Source: an uncultured Alphaproteobacteria bacterium (lineage in GTDB: Bacteria; Pseudomonadota; Alphaproteobacteria; Caulobacterales; Aquidulcibacteraceae). Taken from it: 64,000 nt of DNA. Positions 61,589 to 64,000 of this stretch are shown in pieces. Under the pieces are notes generated by a model. It saw nothing but the letters and a program-made list of their open reading frames with translations. It ran no database searches and was not told where the DNA came from. Where the stretch lies: the NCBI GenBank assembly GCA_902826335.1, contig CADEEL010000017.1, positions 1-64,000 of the forward strand, given 5' to 3'. A program made the position numbers and the translations under genes. Positions within the stretch are counted from its first letter, which is position 1. The number at the start of each line of letters is the position of its first letter.

Positions 61589-62113
61589 ATGCGCTTGGGC
61601 CTCCTCAAAATCCTGGCCGTCGCCGGCCTCTCCTTGGCCGCCGTAAGCTGCGCCAACCGAACCGGCGATCAATCCATCGCCGAATACTGCGCCGAGCCCG
61701 GCCACGCGGACTATGACCTCTGCGAGCAGCACCGCGACATCGAAGGCGTGCGCACCTCCTTGGGCGACCGCATCAACGATCTCTTTGGCCGCACCGAGCG
61801 CGCCCAGTCGACCGCCGATCAGGCCCTCGCGCGCAACCTCACCTGCGCGACGCATACGCTGCGCAATCGCCAGACCGGGTCCTGCACCCAGCCGGGTGCC
61901 ACGCTGACCAGCTGCGTGCAGACGCGCTACACCACGCGCGCCGGCGGCCTCGCCATCCTGCGCTCGATCAACGACACCGAATGCCGCTTCAACACACGCG
62001 TACTCGAAATGCAGGTGCGCTGCTGTCAGGTCGGCGCCGAAACGCCCGACGAAACCACCACCGAGCGCCCGGCGCGTCAGCCCGCGCAGGCGCCGCCGGA
62101 GCGCGTATCGTAA
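61589..62113 (+). CDS. predicted cysteine-rich lipoprotein
   Basis: A 174-residue protein with a lipoprotein signal (MRLGLLKILAVAGLSLAAVSC, Cys at about 21). The mature part contains an acidic stretch, a helical segment (DRINDLFGRTERAQSTADQALARN) and several further Cys including RCCQV. The C-terminal tail is Thr/Ala/Pro-rich. No family is recognised. The ATG at 61589 is preferred over a TTG at 61577. It is divergent from the exported protein gene. Confidence 0.72.
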   Translation: MRLGLLKILAVAGLSLAAVSCANRTGDQSIAEYCAEPGHADYDLCEQHRDIEGVRTSLGDRINDLFGRTERAQSTADQALARNLTCATHTLRNRQTGSCTQPGATLTSCVQTRYTTRAGGLAILRSINDTECRFNTRVLEMQVRCCQVGAETPDETTTERPARQPAQAPPERVS

Positions 62114-62123
62114 CGACAGACGC

Positions 62124-62669
62124 CTACCCCAGCGGATATTCCGCCTCCGAACGATAAAGGCTGGGCGCATTGCGGCGCACTTGGCTTGAATAAAGCCCGA
62201 ACCGCACCACCCGCCAGGGCGCGGCCTCGAACAGCGCGCAGCGCTGCTCGAACGCAATGAGGCGCGCCCGATCGGGATTGTTGAGATAGGCAAGCGTCAC
62301 GTGCGGCGTAAATCCGCGCGCCTCTTTCTTGCGCCCCGCATCGCGCGCGGCGCGCTCGCATAAGCCCGCCAGCGTGGTGAGCGGCGCGGACGGCGCAACG
62401 CCAGCCCACAACGTGTGCGGATCGGCGCCGCCGAACACGCCAACGCCCTTAAGCGTTACGTCGAACGGCGCGATCCGAAGCGCGCCCGCCGCCAGGCTTG
62501 CATCGATATCCTCCGCGACCGGCTCGGCGATCTCCCCGAAAAACCGCAGCGTCAGATGCAAATTCTCGCGCGGCCGCCAGCGCGCGCCCGGAACCCCGCG
62601 CATCAGCGCGGTCAACCGCTCGGCGGCGGCCCCTGGTATGGCGAGCGCGGCGAAGAGACGGAGCGACAT
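62124..62669 (-). CDS. thpR: RNA 2',3'-cyclic phosphodiesterase
   Basis: A 181-residue member of the 2H phosphoesterase family (LigT/ThpR), which hydrolyses RNA 2',3'-cyclic phosphates and can act as an RNA ligase. The two catalytic HxTx motifs are His38-x-Thr40 (NLHLTLRFFGE) and His123-x-Thr125 (TPHVTLAY). The start MSLRLFAALAIP is characteristic. It is convergent with the lipoprotein gene. Confidence 0.92.
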   Translation of the reverse strand: MSLRLFAALAIPGAAAERLTALMRGVPGARWRPRENLHLTLRFFGEIAEPVAEDIDASLAAGALRIAPFDVTLKGVGVFGGADPHTLWAGVAPSAPLTTLAGLCERAARDAGRKKEARGFTPHVTLAYLNNPDRARLIAFEQRCALFEAAPWRVVRFGLYSSQVRRNAPSLYRSEAEYPLG

Positions 62670-62702
62670 GAGCCCCGCCTCTTACCTGTTTCTGGCCGGC
62701 GC

Positions 62703-64000
62703 TCAATTGCCCGGCATCGCCGGCGCCGCCAGGCCCGGCAGCCATTCGGAAGCTGGCGAGGCCGGCATGAACACCAGCACGTCGAACGAGCCGATCGCGC
62801 GCTGCACCTCCGCCGGCAGGTGCGCCCAGCGGCGCGGGCGCAACCGCCACGCGCGCAGATCGAACACGCTGATCGCATTTGGATCGAGATGCGGCGTCAT
62901 GAACGCCCAGTCCCGCGCATATCGCGCCTCTTCGCAGCGCGTGGGCGGCCCCTGATAACTCGCCGTGAACGAACCCGGCCCGCACAGCGCCAGCACGGTC
63001 AAAGTTTCGGTCCCGCGCGCAGCCGCGAATTCGCTGACAAAGCCGCCCAGCCCCTGCACCCAAGTCATCGAGGCGCCGCGATAGGCGTGCGATGCGCCGA
63101 ACTTGAGCATCACGCGCGGCGCGGCGCCATCCGCGCGCTCCGCACGCTGATAGTGTTCGAGAAACAGCCGCCGCATCAGCCGCTCGCGCGCATCATTGGC
63201 GAGATTGGCCTCTCCGCCCGCGCCGCTGAATGGGCCATAGATCGCGCGTGACTCGATCATGGCGTCCACGAGGCGCGCATGCGGCGCATCGCGCCGATCG
63301 GCAAGCGCCGCGCGCAGCGCTGTCAGCCGCGCGGGATCGACGCGCCCGAGCCAGTTGAGATCGCCGCGCGCCTCCTCCGCGAATTGTCCCGCCATGGTCC
63401 GCGCCGCGTTGGAGCGCGCTTGCGTCGCGATCTCGCGCAACAGCCAAGGCGCTGCGCCGAGAAACACCTGGTCCAAGCCCCACAACGTCTCCGTCCGCCC
63501 ACGCCGCGCGCCGCGCACGATCGCGTCCGCCCAACGCGCTTCCGGCGCCCACGAAAAGAACGGCGCGCCCACAGCGCCGCCGCGCGGCGCCAAAAACGCC
63601 GTCCAGCCTTCTACGCCCCCGGCGCGCAGCTCGCGCTCCAGCGCCCGCGCCACCCACGGATCGCTTTCGACGGCGGCGTAATTGAAACCCGCCGCGTTCA
63701 AATCAGCCCAATACGCGGTCGCGAAATCGGCGATGCCCGCATTGCCATGGTCTTCGCCGATCATCACGAACTGCGCGCGCGCGCCGAGCGCACGCAGGAA
63801 ATCGCCGCCCTCGCCGACGAGCCGCCCGTTCTCAATGCGCGCGAGGCGTCGCGAATGCGAAATCAGCGCTGGCAGAAGTTCCGCTGGCGCCGCGTTGGCC
63901 GCCCCGGCGGGCGGCGGCGTCGGCGCAATGTCTTGCGCCAGCGCCGTTCCGCACAGCGCTGCGGCCGCCGCAATGGCGGTGACATATGAACAAAACCTCA
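62703..64000 (-). CDS. exported protein with ChaN/erythromycin-esterase-like start, 5' edge partial
   Basis: The open frame reaches the right edge. Its first visible codons are Arg-Phe-Cys-Ser-Tyr, preceded by TG at 63999-64000, so the start codon (NTG) straddles the edge and only one base is missing. A signal peptide follows (VTAIAAAAALCGTALAQ). Beyond it, GARAQFVMIGEDHGNAGIADFATAYWADLNAAGFNYAAVE resembles the start of ChaN/TraB- or erythromycin-esterase-like proteins. The total would be about 432 residues. An internal ATG at 63767 would delete the signal. The function is not assigned. Confidence 0.72.
   Translation of the reverse strand, partial: RFCSYVTAIAAAAALCGTALAQDIAPTPPPAGAANAAPAELLPALISHSRRLARIENGRLVGEGGDFLRALGARAQFVMIGEDHGNAGIADFATAYWADLNAAGFNYAAVESDPWVARALERELRAGGVEGWTAFLAPRGGAVGAPFFSWAPEARWADAIVRGARRGRTETLWGLDQVFLGAAPWLLREIATQARSNAARTMAGQFAEEARGDLNWLGRVDPARLTALRAALADRRDAPHARLVDAMIESRAIYGPFSGAGGEANLANDARERLMRRLFLEHYQRAERADGAAPRVMLKFGASHAYRGASMTWVQGLGGFVSEFAAARGTETLTVLALCGPGSFTASYQGPPTRCEEARYARDWAFMTPHLDPNAISVFDLRAWRLRPRRWAHLPAEVQRAIGSFDVLVFMPASPASEWLPGLAAPAMPGN

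Overview
The window is GC-rich, densely coded DNA from an alphaproteobacterium, most likely of the Caulobacterales/Hyphomonadales type. This rests on several observations: a DUF2794 protein, an alphaproteobacterial AcnA start and the 2-oxoglutarate dehydrogenase/succinyl-CoA synthetase cluster; a PhaR-type CTGC-N3-GCAG site before a cysteine-type PHB depolymerase; and families of GC-rich intergenic palindromes. No rRNA, tRNA or CRISPR array was seen. The species assignment is inference.

Layout. 1-12.3 kb holds aconitase, a DUF1223 protein, succinate-semialdehyde dehydrogenase, a universal stress protein, a crotonase, SCO1, a FecA-like TonB receptor with two Fur-like palindromes, PHB depolymerase and a YgjP-like peptidase. 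12.3-25.8 kb holds PBP1A, a Bax-inhibitor-1 membrane protein, DUF2794, a four-gene GldA/F/G-like ABC operon ending in a DUF4340 protein, YjbR, a large TIR-transmembrane-WD40 protein, a DUF4344 metallopeptidase and a lipoprotein. 25.9-34.6 kb holds a SMI1/KNR4-like protein, alanine dehydrogenase, acetyl-CoA synthetase, a Baeyer-Villiger-type monooxygenase behind a perfect FNR/FixK box, an aldo/keto reductase, and a TPP riboswitch that drives a small membrane protein coupled to thiC.

34.6-36.5 kb is an accessory pocket. It contains a lipoprotein gene, a displaced and diverged copy of the thiC 3' end, an unknown membrane protein, and a decayed zeta-toxin module. 36.5-51.6 kb holds two acyl-CoA ligases, two acetyltransferases, MsrA (separated from its neighbour by a MITE-like element), a TVP38/flavoprotein pair, EF-P with its beta-lysylation genes (epmA-GNAT-epmB), a dienoyl-CoA-reductase-like SDR, a TolC protein, an esterase and a prolyl-4-hydroxylase-like dioxygenase.

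51.6-61 kb is, on the minus strand, a long TCA-cycle cluster: sucC, small membrane protein, glyoxalase-fold protein, sucD, ParE-type toxin-antitoxin, sucA, sucB, MFS transporter, 2-oxoglutarate dioxygenase. The toxin-antitoxin pair is bracketed by a 48-bp near-perfect direct repeat of the sucD 3' end, so it looks like a small cargo inserted at a gene terminus. The thiC pocket has the same architecture. The window ends with exported proteins, the ThpR RNA ligase/phosphodiesterase, and an exported protein whose start codon straddles the right edge.

The most interesting leads are the two gene-terminus cargo insertions, the TIR-TM-WD40 protein, the membrane protein under the thiamine riboswitch, the acetyltransferase inside the EF-P modification operon, and the 2-oxoglutarate-dependent hydroxylase attached to the 2-oxoglutarate dehydrogenase operon.
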